Assembly (NCBI GenBank): GCA_963995525.1
Contig: OZ023214.1
Coordinates: 46,808,109-46,872,108 of the forward strand
Length of the DNA: 64,000 bases
Origin: Escarpia spicata
Lineage: Eukaryota; Annelida; Polychaeta; Sabellida; Siboglinidae
Reading direction: 5' to 3'
The number at the start of each line of letters is the position of its first letter. Within the stretch, counting starts at the first letter, position 1. Shown here piece by piece: positions 30,097 through 41,913 of this stretch. The notes beneath the pieces are model-generated. The model was not told where the DNA came from. It searched no databases and saw nothing but the letters and a program-made list of their open reading frames with translations. The position numbers and the translations under genes were made by a program.

Positions 30097-30262
30097 TATA
30101 CATACATGCATCCGTACGTATGTGCGTGTGTGCGTGTGTGCGTGTGTGCGTGTGTGCGTGTGTGCGTGTGTGCGTGTGTGCGTGTGTGCGTGTGTGCGTG
30201 TGTGCGTGTGTACGTGTGTACGTGTGTACGTGTGTTTGTGTGTGTATGTGTGTGTGTTTGTG
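30097..30262. repeat. GTGTGC microsatellite
   Basis: Hexamer GTGTGC repeats grading into GTGTAC and GTGTTT at the right-hand end. Confidence 0.95.
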
Positions 30263-30400
30263 TACCGCAACCGCGTACAAATAAATAATTCAAAACAGTG
30301 ATTAATTTGTATATTCCATTAGAATTATTGTACTTCCGTACAATGATGGTTTTGGCAGATCAGGTGTGAAACAGCTCGGGAGGATGACACATGGGTGTAT
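30255..30400 (-). repeat. Dispersed repeat family, tail fragment, inverted
   Basis: The reverse complement reads TTTCACACCTGATCTGCC, then ATTAATCACTG, then GTACGCGGTTGCGGTACAC. This matches 15296-15410 and the ends flanking the LINE at 38.3-41.3 kb. Confidence 0.7.
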
Positions 30401-31879
30401 GTATAGAGCACCGAACACCAGTATCAGCAAATTTAATGACAATCTCTCATTCATACTGGGAAATCTCTCCAGCAAACGTATAAAAGTACGTACATAAATA
30501 CAGGCATGCATACATACATGCATAGACGTACTCACGCACACATGCACACACTCATACATGCGTACACATGCATACACAAACACCCATATACATACGCATG
30601 TACACACATACCCACATACATTTATACACATACGTACATAATCCTTATCAGTGAGCTTCAGGCACAGCCAAAACCAAGAAATACTTTTGAAGTGCTGAGG
30701 ACTGCCAGTTAAATTATGAAGCCGCGTCATGAAAATAGGTCGGTGACGTCTGAGATTTTGCATTAATAGCAGACTACATAGTGATACCACGATTAAAAGT
30801 CTTCATTTAATTTTGCGTTATGACTTTTTATAGTCGATATCTTAATCTCGTAAACGATGTGCACAAATAATAAAAAAATTCGGAAAAGTCAGCATAACGT
30901 CGCTCCAAGCGAACCTTAGACGTTGTGGACTTCTTCAGTGAAGCGACCGATACGCACCTCGGTATCAACTTTGTGCGGGCCAGCAACTTTTTTCAAATCT
31001 ACTGACGCCTTGGGCCAGTGGATGCAAAACCTTAATGTCAAGATCTGTTACTGTCAACAAGATAATTGTTTAGAATAATTTCTGGCATTGATTTTTCCAG
31101 GTAAGTGTTGGGAAATCTGCACAGTTTGCTTTTTGTGGAATATTTACAATGCCCAACTGAACACGAAACCAAAATGTTTGGGTCACGTTTGTGATTGCTA
31201 CTAACTTTTCTATAACTATGTGTATAAAAATAACACATCGGGCAATAATGAACACTGTCCATGATGTATGTAGACTGGTTTTTTATCTGTCACAATCGGG
31301 GATTCACTAGTCATACGAATGAAAACTACATGCATATCACTACTGAAGAGGTGGGCGTTGAAACGAATTACAAGGGCCAATACAAAGGCTAAAAGCATGA
31401 CATATTGTGTGAGGACAAACTGAATCAGTGTGAATATGTGCCGATACAGGGAAAGGGGTGGCCTGCGATTTAGGCGTTAAGACATAAGTAGAAACATAGT
31501 ATCTAAGTAAGCCTCAAACAACGACAGTTGCGTGATTTGTAGAAACAACCTTTTCATTTTGTGAAAGACATCTGTTGTGTTTTAATACTTTGCGTTTTGT
31601 AATATATATAAAAGCTAGTATTGGTGGAAACAACACTGTTAACACCACCCCTTACCCTGGTCTGTCCGTTAGTCAAGCCGCGCTAACGCTCGGCCTCGGC
31701 CCTGTGGCTGTCAATCCATTAATCATGCAAACTGTGTTGTTATCATTAATCCTTGTTCATTTCTATGTCAGTACATTACGTCTTAGTAACAAAAACAACC
31801 CTATATGTTCTCACAAAAAGTACTAATTTGAATGATAATCGTTTACAACTCAACGTCTTAAGCACCCGAATTTGTACAG
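30401..31879. other. No gene recognised
   Basis: Begins with degenerate CATA/CACA repeats (30485-30640), then unmatched sequence. A GC-richer 31640-31720 stretch has an open frame (31575-31826) without identifiable features. Confidence 0.35.
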
Positions 31880-32135
31880 TGTACATAAACACATACATAC
31901 ATACATGCATACATGCATGCATGCATGCATGCACGCACGCACGCACGCACGCGCGCACGCGCACACGCACACACGCGCACACGCACACACGCACACACGC
32001 ACACACGCACACACGCACACACGCACACACGCACACACGCACACACGCACACACGCACACACGCACACACGCACACACGCACACACGCACACACGCACAC
32101 ACGCACACACGCACACACGTACACACGTACATACA
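31880..32135. repeat. CATA, CATG, CACG and CACACG microsatellite series
   Basis: Successive tetranucleotide tracts (ACAT, GCAT, GCAC) lead into CACACACG units to about 32120. Confidence 0.95.
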
Positions 32136-33430
32136 TACAAAACAACAAATGTCAGCTGGCTACCACAAAAAGTGTTAACTGTTTTACCGGATATTGCGTT
32201 TTAGGCGTCATGTGCTCAACAAAAAAGCATGACTCTCATAAGTTCACGCTTTTTGTGCAAACGTTTTAAAAAGAACCGGTTCATTTTGAAAAGAGTGACA
32301 AATTCGATCTGATATATTATATACCAACACAATACACAAGAGCCGCAAATTTATATTCGCGTGTGGAGCGCAACAGTTGGCTTCCTTTTTCTTCTTCGGC
32401 AAACGGTACCCATAAATCAGACAACAAATAACTAAAAAACTGAACATGTTAGGAAAATTAATGCTCCTATTTCTTGCATACGTACAGTACCCCAAAGGAA
32501 GCGTGCGGATATTCTCTTTATCTGTATTTTTCTTTTTTCCAGTATTCGTAAGTTGATTACTACAGAACTGTGAAAGTCATTGTATTTACATTATAGTTTA
32601 GTTAATGGACAGATTGTGGATGACAGCGTACGGACGTCAGCAGACCTTATGAAGTGAAACAAGGCACAACATCAGGAACCAAAAGAGACATATCAAGCGA
32701 CCAAACAACAAGCCGCAGGACTCGACTGCGCAGCAGACGAGATGTTCTACTTAATCCAGACACCATGTGTCATCCTCGCGAGCCACAAACTACGTCAGTG
32801 TCAGTATCAATTGTCTTGCTGCATTTTAGATTTTGTTGTGTTGGAATTATTCGAAATATGTAACATCTCGACGTAGGTCGGGCGTCAGTGAATAACACTC
32901 TCATGAAGTGTTCTTTGTATTCGTGCTGCGTCAAGGAAAGTCGCGACATCCATTACATCAGTGTAAACAAATGCGAACTTATGTCATTTTGATAGTACCA
33001 AAAAAAATCATTTTAAAATTTGGATGGATTTCATTATCGTGATGTAGAGTGTATACTTATAGGGCATATTTCCAAAGATAAAAAATAAAATTCCAATTGA
33101 TTTGCGAAAAAAAATTGATGAGTCTTTCGAAAGAAAAAGTGGTTGATGTTGATTTTTTATGGCGAGAACATCGCCAAATACCTCTTATAATTTGCATTTG
33201 CTGCATACGTTGCCATCAGAACGATATTATGCTAACTGCTGTATGCTAACTTGTGAAGACACCGCCCTCGGAGATTCGACCGCGTTGCACTTGTCTCTGC
33301 CTCGCATTTAAGCGACCGTTCGTTCCACTCCGCAGTTTCATATCTGATCTATCAAAGCCATCATTGTAAAGAAGTACACGCATTTTTATCGGAATAGACA
33401 AATTAATCACTGTGTTGAGTTTTGTATATC
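32136..33430 (+). repeat. Dispersed repeat family, copy 2
   Basis: Same start after a microsatellite as copies 1 and 4. At about 32580 it jumps from the AACTGTGAAAGTCA landmark directly to TGTATTTACATTATAG, so roughly 500 bases of the middle found in copy 4 are missing. It continues through the tail to ATTAATCACTGTGTTGAG (about 33400-33418). Confidence 0.8.
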
Positions 33431-33799
33431 CTCGATAGACGCGTAACACAGTTTCTGATGTAGATCTGCGTTCACCGTCATCTCGTCTATGTTTTCATAA
33501 ATGCCAATGTTGTCTAGCATATATGGAATTATGTTGGATCGTATCGCTTCAGCAGAAGTCATTTATCGTATTCTCATCCGCAGGTCCTTTAAATTGTCAT
33601 CGTTGTCTCTTTCTGCATGTTGTATATCGAAATCTTTACGAATAACATATGTGTGTTACTAACTCAGGATAGTGTTATCTGACATCTACATCACCTCCTT
33701 TCCCTATACTATCACCATTGTAGACAACATTTTGTGACAGCATGCCATTAGCACCAAGCTGCTTATAACAAAGCCACACTCGGTGTTTCTTACTGAGGA

Positions 33800-34085
33800 T
33801 TTTCAGGAAGGGTCTGTAGGATTTGCATTTGTGTTAAAGAAGGCATGCCTTACTTCAAACCTGAGGCACAAATGGTGTCTGCCAGACCCATATAGTCTCA
33901 TGTGGTCAGGCATGTACAGCAGGTAATGCATGTTAGGAGTGATACTTGTCCAGGGAGATTCCCTTTTAAACACCGTGTAGTGTGTGTATATATGGCTTGC
34001 TCCAACTTTCCCAATACATCTACATCTGTACAGTAACTGACAATCATGTGGATTATTTGGAAAAGTCGCACTACATTTTGCCACT
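33800..34085 (-). pseudogene. Possible transposase or transposon-borne protein relic
   Basis: The minus-strand frame contains ITPNMHYLLYMPDHM, then RFEVRHAFF. It resembles the KPKHHYLLHYP...RFEAKHSYFK block common in transposon-associated animal proteins that I cannot assign to a superfamily with certainty. About 93 codons with no start or domain boundary. Low confidence. Confidence 0.3.
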
Positions 34086-34489
34086 ACTGATAATTTTGAG
34101 GTACTTCTTCAGCGAGAATGAAGGGTAGCACACTAGCAAAAGTAAGCATTGCTGCTGACGTTTCTTTCAACTTACTCAAACCTCGACATTAATACCAGCC
34201 CTCTGGCCCGACGCATTTTTTTATGCTGTCGAGCTAGTTCGGGCCACCAGTTTTCATATTTTACTTGCACGCCGGGCCACTGGTTTCCATCCCATTGACC
34301 ACCATCGGGTTTCCGGTAACCCGACATTACCTACAAAAATAGAACAACCCTAAAGCCTAATATTTTTATTTGTTATTTATATCAATGTTTGTTTTGTTAC
34401 ATTTTTTATAACTAATATTAAATAACGGCAAACTCAGACATGCTGTGCCTTGGGCGGAAAGAGAGCAACGACTCTGGACAGCGTTCACA

Positions 34490-35070
34490 TTGTAGCACAC
34501 CGACGCGTTTTTGACATCAGCATCAGTCATCGCTAGTTGTAATGATAACGGCCCACCCAAAGACCTGGTCATCAATGGTGAGACTGTCAAGCGCGTTTCA
34601 GAGTACAAGTACCTAGGTACCGTAATTGACTCTAAACTGACCTTCAGTGCAAACACAGCTTTGAACAACAAGATATGCCAACAGAAGCTTTATTTTCTGC
34701 GTAAACTCAGATCCCTCGGGGTGAGCCCTCATGTTCTGAGGACCTTCTATGGCTGTTACCTTGAGAGTACTGTAGCCTTTGGCTTCCTGGCATGGCATGG
34801 TGGATTGAATGTCACCAATCGGAATATCCTGAGTCGCGTCATCAGACTCGGCAGCAAGGTGATCGGAGAGGAACTTACCAGTGTAGACGACCTGTATAGG
34901 CGGAGGGCAAAGAGGAAGGGAAGGCAGATATCTCTGAATCCCCACCACCAACTAAATCACTGTTACAATCTGTTACCATCTGGCCGTCGTTTTCAGCTGC
35001 CTCAACTAAGACTCGGTCGCTCTCGAAATTCCTTCATCCCATCCTCTATTCGTCTTCTAAACGAATGATC
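34490..35070 (+). pseudogene. LINE fragment, C-terminal part of ORF2
   Basis: A 185-codon frame (34511-35068) gives the post-catalytic LINE region: VKRVSEYKYLGTVIDSKLTF near the start and LLPSGRRFQLP followed by NSFIPSSIRLLNE at the end, a terminal signature widespread in animal LINEs. The catalytic domain is absent. The frame is uninterrupted, so the insertion may be fairly young. A GT microsatellite follows at 35137. Confidence 0.8.
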
Positions 35071-35129
35071 TGCCTCCTTCCTTTCTTCCCCCTCTCTCCA
35101 ATGCCTGTCTGGCCGCTTGAGCATATGGG

Positions 35130-35131
35130 TT

Positions 35132-35223
<92 letters not shown>

Positions 35224-35235
35224 CGCGCGCAAGTG
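35130..35235. repeat. GT microsatellite
   Basis: GT repeats from about 35136 to 35214, then alternating GC to 35230, a potential Z-DNA former. Confidence 0.95.
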
Positions 35236-35394
35236 TGTGATTATACTGGTAATTGCCCTGTATTCGACCTACTTAAATAACATCTGTGATGATGAAATTG
35301 TTCCTGTACTGATGGCTGTGATATGTAAGTATAAAATATGTTTCCTAACAACTGGCTGATTGTTCTGTGCTATTCTAGTTTATTTTAATCATGT

Positions 35395-36300
35395 AATTAC
35401 ACACATACAAAACAGCAAATATCAGCTGGCTACCACAAAAAATGTATTTGGGCTCGCAGCTATTATGGGATATTGCGTTTTTAGGCGTCATGGGCTCGAC
35501 AAAAAAGCATGACTGTCATAAATTCACACTTTCTGTGCAAACATGTCGACGATTATACAGTAATATTCTAAACTTTTTAAAAACAACCGGTACATTTTGA
35601 AAAGAGTGACGAATTCTTTCTTATATATGAACACAATACACAGAAGCTGCACATTTATATTCGCGTTTGGAGCGCAACACTTGTCTTCCTTTTTCTTCTT
35701 CGGCAAACGGTACCCATAAATCAAACAAAAAATAACTGAGAAACTCAACATGTTAGTAAAATTAATTCTCCTCTTTCGTGCATACAAACCGAACATCAAA
35801 GGAAGCGTGCGGAGATTCTGTTTTATATGTATGTTTCTTTTTTCTGGTATTCTTAAGTTGACTATAACAGAACTGTGAAAATCACCATCGATATTAATAC
35901 AATTAATTGATATCTTTCGTGCATAGTGGGCCACGAACACCTTCACCATCAGTTTCGTTGTTGGTTTTGTATCGAGCCTACGGAGATCGTAAGTGGTGGG
36001 GTAGTGTTGATGATGATGGAGTGATGTCGGTCGCAAGATTTCCTAGTAAAACATTATAAGTAAATCGTTCATGAAACACTCTATCGTTTTGTATGTGATT
36101 ATTATTACAGTTTGCAAAATAGCATAAATGCCCATCCTACGGACGGCGCTACATACAGACGCTGAAATCCGTTTCCCGAAAGATTCACTGTGAAAATTGC
36201 TATGATATAAATGTCAACCGTCTTTCGCCGCCTTAACTCAGGTTTTGTAATGTTATGGGCAATTGACTTCCGTCCGTCTGACTTCAAACATGTCATAACC
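35395..36300 (+). repeat. Dispersed repeat family, copy 3 (runs into assembly gap)
   Basis: From ACACATACAAAACAGCAAAT on it follows copy 4 with few differences, including CTTCGGCAAACGGTACCCAT and the ATCACCATCGATATTAATAC landmark. It ends at the gap. A 170-codon minus-strand frame (36036-35524) is open here and partly open in copy 4 but not in copies 1 or 2. Confidence 0.8.
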
Positions 36301-36500
36301 NNNNNNNNNNNNNNNNNNNNNNNNNNNNNNNNNNNNNNNNNNNNNNNNNNNNNNNNNNNNNNNNNNNNNNNNNNNNNNNNNNNNNNNNNNNNNNNNNNNN
36401 NNNNNNNNNNNNNNNNNNNNNNNNNNNNNNNNNNNNNNNNNNNNNNNNNNNNNNNNNNNNNNNNNNNNNNNNNNNNNNNNNNNNNNNNNNNNNNNNNNNN
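36301..36500. other. Assembly gap (200 N)
   Basis: Exactly 200 unknown bases, probably a fixed-size placeholder. It sits between repeat copies and against a CA microsatellite, a likely cause of the break. Confidence 0.99.
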
Positions 36501-36503
36501 ACA

Positions 36504-36565
<62 letters not shown>

Positions 36566-36578
36566 TACATACATACAT
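36501..36578. repeat. CA and CATA microsatellite
   Basis: CA repeats begin directly at the gap edge and end in ACAT units at 36577. Confidence 0.95.
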
Positions 36579-38313
36579 AAAAAACAACAAATGTCAGCTG
36601 GCTACCACAAGAAGTGTTAACTGTTTAGGCTCGCAGCTATTACGGGATATTGCGTTTTTAGGCGCCATGTGCTCGACAAAAAAGCATGACTGTCATAAGT
36701 TCACATTTTCTGTGCAAACATTTTAAAAACAACCGGTACATTTTGAAAAGAGCGACGAATTCTTTCTCATATATCAACGTAATACACAAAAGCTGCAAAT
36801 TTATGTTTGGGTGTGGAGCGCAACACTTGTCTTCCTTTTTCTTCTTCGGCAAACGGTACCCATAAATCAAACAAAAAATAACTGAGAAACTCAACATGTT
36901 AGTAAAATTAATTCTCCTCTTTCGTGCATACATACCGAACACCAAAGGAAGCGTGCGGAGATTCTGTTTTATCTGTATGTTTCTTTTTTCTGGTATTCTA
37001 AAGTTGACTATAACAGAACTGTGAAAGTCACCATCGATATTAATACAATTAATTGATCCCTTTCGTGCATAGTGGGCCATTGACACCTTCACCAAAAAGA
37101 AGTTGACAGATAATGTACCTGCTTCATAAGCTAAGCAATGACATGACCTGCAAGCCAACAACATAATTTACTTTATCTGCAGTCGTCATGCAAATCACTC
37201 CCAAGTGAAATGCAAAGAACGAAGGCGATGGCGGTGGCGATGATGGTAGTGGTGGTGTTGTAAGTGGTGAGGTAGTGTTTGGTGATGATGTGGTGATGTC
37301 AGTCGCAAGATTTTCTAGTAAGACATTATGATTAAATGGTTCATAAAACATTGTATCGTTTTGTATGTGTTTATTGTTGAACTTTACAAAATACCACAAA
37401 TGCCCATCCTACGGACGACATTACGTATATACAGACACTGAAATCAGTATCACGAAAGATTCGTTGTGACGATTGCTATGAATTAAATGTCAACCGTCTT
37501 TCGGCGCGTTAACTCATAATATTATTGTGTATTGTATTTACATTATAGTTTAGTTAATGGACAGATTGTGGATGACAGCGTAGGAACGTCAGCAGAACTT
37601 ATGAAGTGAAACAACGTACATCATCAGGAACCAACAGAGATATCTTAAGCGACCAAACAGCAAGCCGCAGGACTCGACTGCGCAGCAGACGAGATGTTCT
37701 ACTTAATCCGGACTCCATGTGTCATCATCGCGAGCCACCAGATATGTCAGTGTCAGTATCAATTGTCTTGCTGCATTTTAGATTTTGTTGTGTTGGAATT
37801 ATTCGATATATGTAACATCTCGACGTAGGTCGGGCGTCAGTGAATAACACTCTCGTGAAGTGTTCTTTGTATTCGTGCTGCGTCAAGGAAAGTCGCGACA
37901 TCCCATTATATCAGTGTGAAAAAATGCGAACTTATGTCACTTTTGATAGTACCAAAAAAAATTCATTTTTAGATCTGGGTGGATTTTATTATCGTGATGT
38001 AGAGTGTATACCTATAGTGCATATCTACAAAGATGACAACTATAATTCCAATTTATTTGAGGTGATTTTTTATGAGTCTTTCGAAAAAAAAGTGGTTGAT
38101 GTTGATGTTTTATGGCGTGAACATCGCCAAATACCTCTTATAATTTGCATTTGCTGCATACGTTGCCATCAGTACGATATTGCATGTATGCTAACTTGTG
38201 AAGACACTGCCCCCGGAGATTCGACCGCATTGCACTTGTCTCTGCCTCGCATTTACGCGACCGTTCGTTCCGCTCCGCAGTTTCACATCTGATCTGTCAA
38301 AGGTAGCATTGTA
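36579..38313 (+). repeat. Dispersed repeat family, copy 4 (most complete)
   Basis: Contains all segments seen in the other copies in one line: head (36579-37120), GGTGGTG-rich middle (37200-37330), TGTATTTACATTATAG segment (37535-37700) and tail (37840-38313). It is broken at 38313 by a LINE and resumes at about 41292. Confidence 0.8.
37924..38292 (+). other. Open frame in the repeat tail, function unknown
   Basis: The first ATG is at 37924 and the frame is open for about 122 codons, with GGFYYRDVECIPIVHIYKDD near its start. The copy at 14.9-15.3 kb shows the same stretch with replacements and an earlier stop, and copy 2 is frameshifted. Silent and replacing differences look about equally frequent, so selection on a protein is not evident. 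Possibly a remnant of an unrecognised element protein. Confidence 0.25.
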
Positions 38314-41291
38314 AAGTCGAAATGAATTGTCGTGCAGATTACTTGAAACAAAATCCATGGAAGTCGAACATACTTTTGAATGTGTTACAGTAGAACTTGC
38401 CATAAAGAATCACGCTAATGTTATTATCAATTGTATGTACAGAACACCTGGTTCAAATTTAGATATATTTTGTGAAAAAATAGAACACATGTTTAATGAT
38501 GTAAAAGCACACAAAACGATATTTCTGTGTGGCGACCTAAATATTGATTTGTTAAAACATGAACAACACAGCAGTACTAAACACTTTCTTGATCTGATGT
38601 ATAGTCTAGGTCTCTACCCTCTAATTGATGTCAGAGTCACTGACATTTCAGCTACTCTGATAGACAACATATTCACAAATGAATTGCGACACAGTCTCAC
38701 CTGTGGTATACTGTATAATGATATCAGTGACCATCTGCCAATATTTGCAGTATGCGAGTATCAAATATGTAGAAATACTAAAATTAATACTCAGTATACC
38801 AGAGTAATAAATAAAGACACCTTAACTTCACTCTCACATGAACTAAGTCTACAATCATGGGATGATATTTTAAATTTACATGATGTAAATCAGGCGTATG
38901 ATCTATTTTTAAACAAATTTATAGGCTTGTTTAGCAAGCATTGCCCTATAAAAATAATCTCAAGAAAAAGTGACTTTTATAAGAAACCTTGGTTCACTAA
39001 AGGTTTGAAATGTTCTTGTGACAAAAAGAAGAAGCTTTACAAAGCATTTGTTATATCCCGCTCACATGAAGCTGAACTAAAGTACAAACATTATAAAAAT
39101 AAATTAACATCTATATTAAGGTTTGCTGAAAAAGCACATTACAGCACAATGTTGGAGAAACAAAAAAATTATATAAAAGGCGTCTGGAAAATTCTAAATA
39201 GAGTAATCAACAAACAATCCAGTACTCCAACATATCCTGACTATTTTATGAACAATGACAAAGAGATACATGAAAAGAAGGAAATTGCAAATGGATTTAA
39301 TAATTTTTTTACAAATGTTGGACCCAATCTTGCAAAACAAATTAAACTTCCTAAAAATGATGTAGATATATTTGATTATTTGGGAAAAGAAATTGATAAA
39401 AGTATGTTTCTAAGTCCTGTTGATGATGAAGACATCATCAGAACTGTTCAAAATGTTAAGGGTAAAATGTCAACAGATTGTAATGATTTAAACATGAGCA
39501 TGATTAAGATCATTATTGCTCACATTGTAAAACCGTTGAAGCATATATGCAATGTTTCCTTTATCACTGGAATATTTCCTAATCAAATGAAAACAGCTAA
39601 AGTCATTCCAATATTTAAGTCTGGTGATAAGGGTGTATTTACAAATTACAGACCTATTTCTTTGTTGCCCCAGTTCTCAAAAATACTGGAGAAATTATAC
39701 TGTGAGAGGTTAAATAGTTTTCTAGATAAGTATAATATACTCAGTTTTAGTCAATATAGATTTAGATCAAGCATGTCAACATCTCATGCTTTAATACAAC
39801 TGGTCGAAGAAATTACTAATTCTCTTGATAATAATAAATATGCCATTGGCATATTTGTTGACCTTAAGAAAGCATTTGATACGGTTAACCATGATATATT
39901 GGCCAAAAAATTAAATTTGTATGGTATTCGTGGTGTTGCACATCAGTGGATTATGAGTTACTTGAAAAACAGAAGTCAGTTTGTTCACTATGATAATTGT
40001 GATTCAGAAATACTCAAAATATCTTGTGGTGTCCCACAAGGATCTGTTTTAGGACCAAAGTTGTTTATTTTGTACATAAACGATATTTGTAATGTTTCAA
40101 GCATCTTTAAGTTCATCTTATTTGCTGATGATACTAACATGTTCTACAGTAATAGTGATATAGGTGAACTTGTCAGGTTGACAAATATTGAATTGGAAAA
40201 GTTACATGTATGGTTTGCAGTAAACAGGCTCTCTCTCAAAATATCAAAAACAAATTATATGTTATTTGGCAAACGTATTATAAAGACACCTGTCTCTATA
40301 CATATAAGTAAGGAAGACATAAATAAGGTTGAATTCACCAAATTTCTAGGAGTTTTGATAGATAATAAATTAACATGGAAAAAACACATTTCTATGATAA
40401 AATCTAAACTCTCAAAGAGTTGTGCCATAATGTACAGAGCCACCTTTCTCATTGACAAACGGGGAATGCTTACTTTATACCATTCCCTTTTTCTCCCATA
40501 CATTATGTATTGCATTGAAGTATGGGGCAATACGTATGCTACTACCTTAAATTGTTTAGTAGTTTTACAAAAGAGAGTGGTGCGCTTAATTTGTAGAGCT
40601 AAGAGGTTGGATCACACTTCTTCTCTATTCTCTGAATTACATATCTTGAAAGTGTCAGATATTGTTGATTTACGAACTGCACTTATTATGTACAAGGCAA
40701 ATAGCAATTTGCTACCAGTGAACATACAAAAGTTGTTTACTTTGTACAGTCCTGTATATGCAACTAGACAAAGCCCTACTTTTAAACAACATTTTGCTCA
40801 CACCAATTTAAAGAGAATGTGTCTTTCGTTTAAAGGTGTAACGCTATGGAATTCTCTAGACAAATCTTTAATATGTTCTAAAAACGTCCATTGCTTCCAA
40901 AAAAAATACACTGATAATAGTTTGCTTACTTACTAAAAATGTATTGTCTATATGGGACTTCACAAATTGTTATTCTTTAGCACAAGTGGTATTGGTGATA
41001 TATATTTCATTCTTTAAAAAAAAAAAATTGTATGTTGTAATCACGCATGTTGCATATTGTAAAATATTCTTGACTGTAATTATATCAATTGTAAATTGGG
41101 CAAGTGTTATAAGTGACACACTTCTTCTTGCCCTTTTCAACTTCAAAACTGTGACTTACAATTGTATAATTGGCATCTTTGTGTATTGTATATTGTGCAT
41201 GTATTGTGTTATTTTTTAAATATTGTGCATGTATTATTATGTTGTTGTTGAATAAACTTTCATTCATTCAAAAAAAAAAAAAAAAAAAAAA
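38314..41291 (+). mobile_element. 5'-truncated jockey-like LINE with poly(A) tail
   Basis: Begins inside the endonuclease domain, runs through reverse transcriptase, a 3' untranslated region, AATAAA within TTGTTGAATAAACTTTCATT (about 41243-41262) and a run of about 21 A (41271-41291). Sequence on both sides belongs to one dispersed repeat copy: left end GTAAAG at 38313, right side AGTTAATCATTATGTTGAG from 41292. Against the intact repeat at 15.3 kb, roughly 30 bases of target are missing. Confidence 0.85.
38357..40936 (+). CDS. LINE ORF2 fragment: endonuclease C-half and reverse transcriptase
   Basis: The frame is open from 38315 without a natural start; 38357 is the first ATG. The first 150 residues are the C-terminal half of an APE-type endonuclease (FLCGDLNIDLL; SDHLPIFA). 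The reverse transcriptase follows, with IFKSGDKGVFTNYRPISLL, motif A FVDLKKAFDTV (catalytic Asp about residue 510 counting from 38327), motif B SCGVPQGSVLGP and motif C FADDTNMF (about residue 600), then a thumb region with NKLTWKKHI. All catalytic Asp residues are present and there is no internal stop in about 870 codons, so this is a young copy. Lacking half the endonuclease and the 5' end, it is not autonomous. Confidence 0.9.
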   Translation: MEVEHTFECVTVELAIKNHANVIINCMYRTPGSNLDIFCEKIEHMFNDVKAHKTIFLCGDLNIDLLKHEQHSSTKHFLDLMYSLGLYPLIDVRVTDISATLIDNIFTNELRHSLTCGILYNDISDHLPIFAVCEYQICRNTKINTQYTRVINKDTLTSLSHELSLQSWDDILNLHDVNQAYDLFLNKFIGLFSKHCPIKIISRKSDFYKKPWFTKGLKCSCDKKKKLYKAFVISRSHEAELKYKHYKNKLTSILRFAEKAHYSTMLEKQKNYIKGVWKILNRVINKQSSTPTYPDYFMNNDKEIHEKKEIANGFNNFFTNVGPNLAKQIKLPKNDVDIFDYLGKEIDKSMFLSPVDDEDIIRTVQNVKGKMSTDCNDLNMSMIKIIIAHIVKPLKHICNVSFITGIFPNQMKTAKVIPIFKSGDKGVFTNYRPISLLPQFSKILEKLYCERLNSFLDKYNILSFSQYRFRSSMSTSHALIQLVEEITNSLDNNKYAIGIFVDLKKAFDTVNHDILAKKLNLYGIRGVAHQWIMSYLKNRSQFVHYDNCDSEILKISCGVPQGSVLGPKLFILYINDICNVSSIFKFILFADDTNMFYSNSDIGELVRLTNIELEKLHVWFAVNRLSLKISKTNYMLFGKRIIKTPVSIHISKEDINKVEFTKFLGVLIDNKLTWKKHISMIKSKLSKSCAIMYRATFLIDKRGMLTLYHSLFLPYIMYCIEVWGNTYATTLNCLVVLQKRVVRLICRAKRLDHTSSLFSELHILKVSDIVDLRTALIMYKANSNLLPVNIQKLFTLYSPVYATRQSPTFKQHFAHTNLKRMCLSFKGVTLWNSLDKSLICSKNVHCFQKKYTDNSLLTY

Positions 41292-41395
41292 GTTAATCAT
41301 TATGTTGAGTTTCTTATGTGTACGCAGTTGCGGTACACTCACACAAGTACACACACACACACACACACACAAACGCGCACACACGCACTCACCCA

Positions 41396-41479
<84 letters not shown>

Positions 41480-41512
41480 TGTATGTATGTGTGCATGTAT
41501 GTATGTAAGTAG
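41292..41512. repeat. Resumed repeat-family tail, then CA, AT and GTAT microsatellites
   Basis: 41292-41340 matches the family tail (GTGTACGCAGTTGCGGTACAC). CA (41344-41370), AT (41400-41452) and GTAT (41453-41510) tracts follow and lead directly to the GC-rich virus-like block. Confidence 0.9.
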
Positions 41513-41827
41513 TATACAGGAGGAGATGCGGCTCGCCCCGCCCCCTTTTAGGCCTAATTCTATGCATAAAAAACGTCCTTATCTTTTTCGGGAACATACT
41601 TATAAAAAAAAACATCAAAGGGTTTTGGTGACACTAAACGTTTTCGGGAACATACTTATAAAAAACGTGATTGATGACCTGTCACTTTTGAATGATTACC
41701 CTTCCCTTGAGGTGCCACCACCTAGCGGTTATTTCAGTGACTATTTTAGTACTTTACCCCCTAGTGAGAAACGTAGGACCTACCGTTGTGCTTACGTAAG
41801 CACTTATATAGCGTCCCTGGCGACCGT

Positions 41828-41858
<31 letters not shown>

Positions 41859-41873
41859 CGCGTGCTTATGTAA

Positions 41874-41913
<40 letters not shown>

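Noticed and set aside
31620..31740. tRNA-like GC-rich stretch
   Set aside because: I could not fold a cloverleaf with consistent arms or find convincing A and B boxes.
36105..36726. Frames reading through the N gap
   Set aside because: Artefacts of translating unknown bases.
35524..37164. 170-codon minus-strand frames in repeat copies 3 and 4
   Set aside because: Not open in copies 1 and 2 and no recognisable domain; probably chance in AT-rich DNA, though a consensus should be checked.
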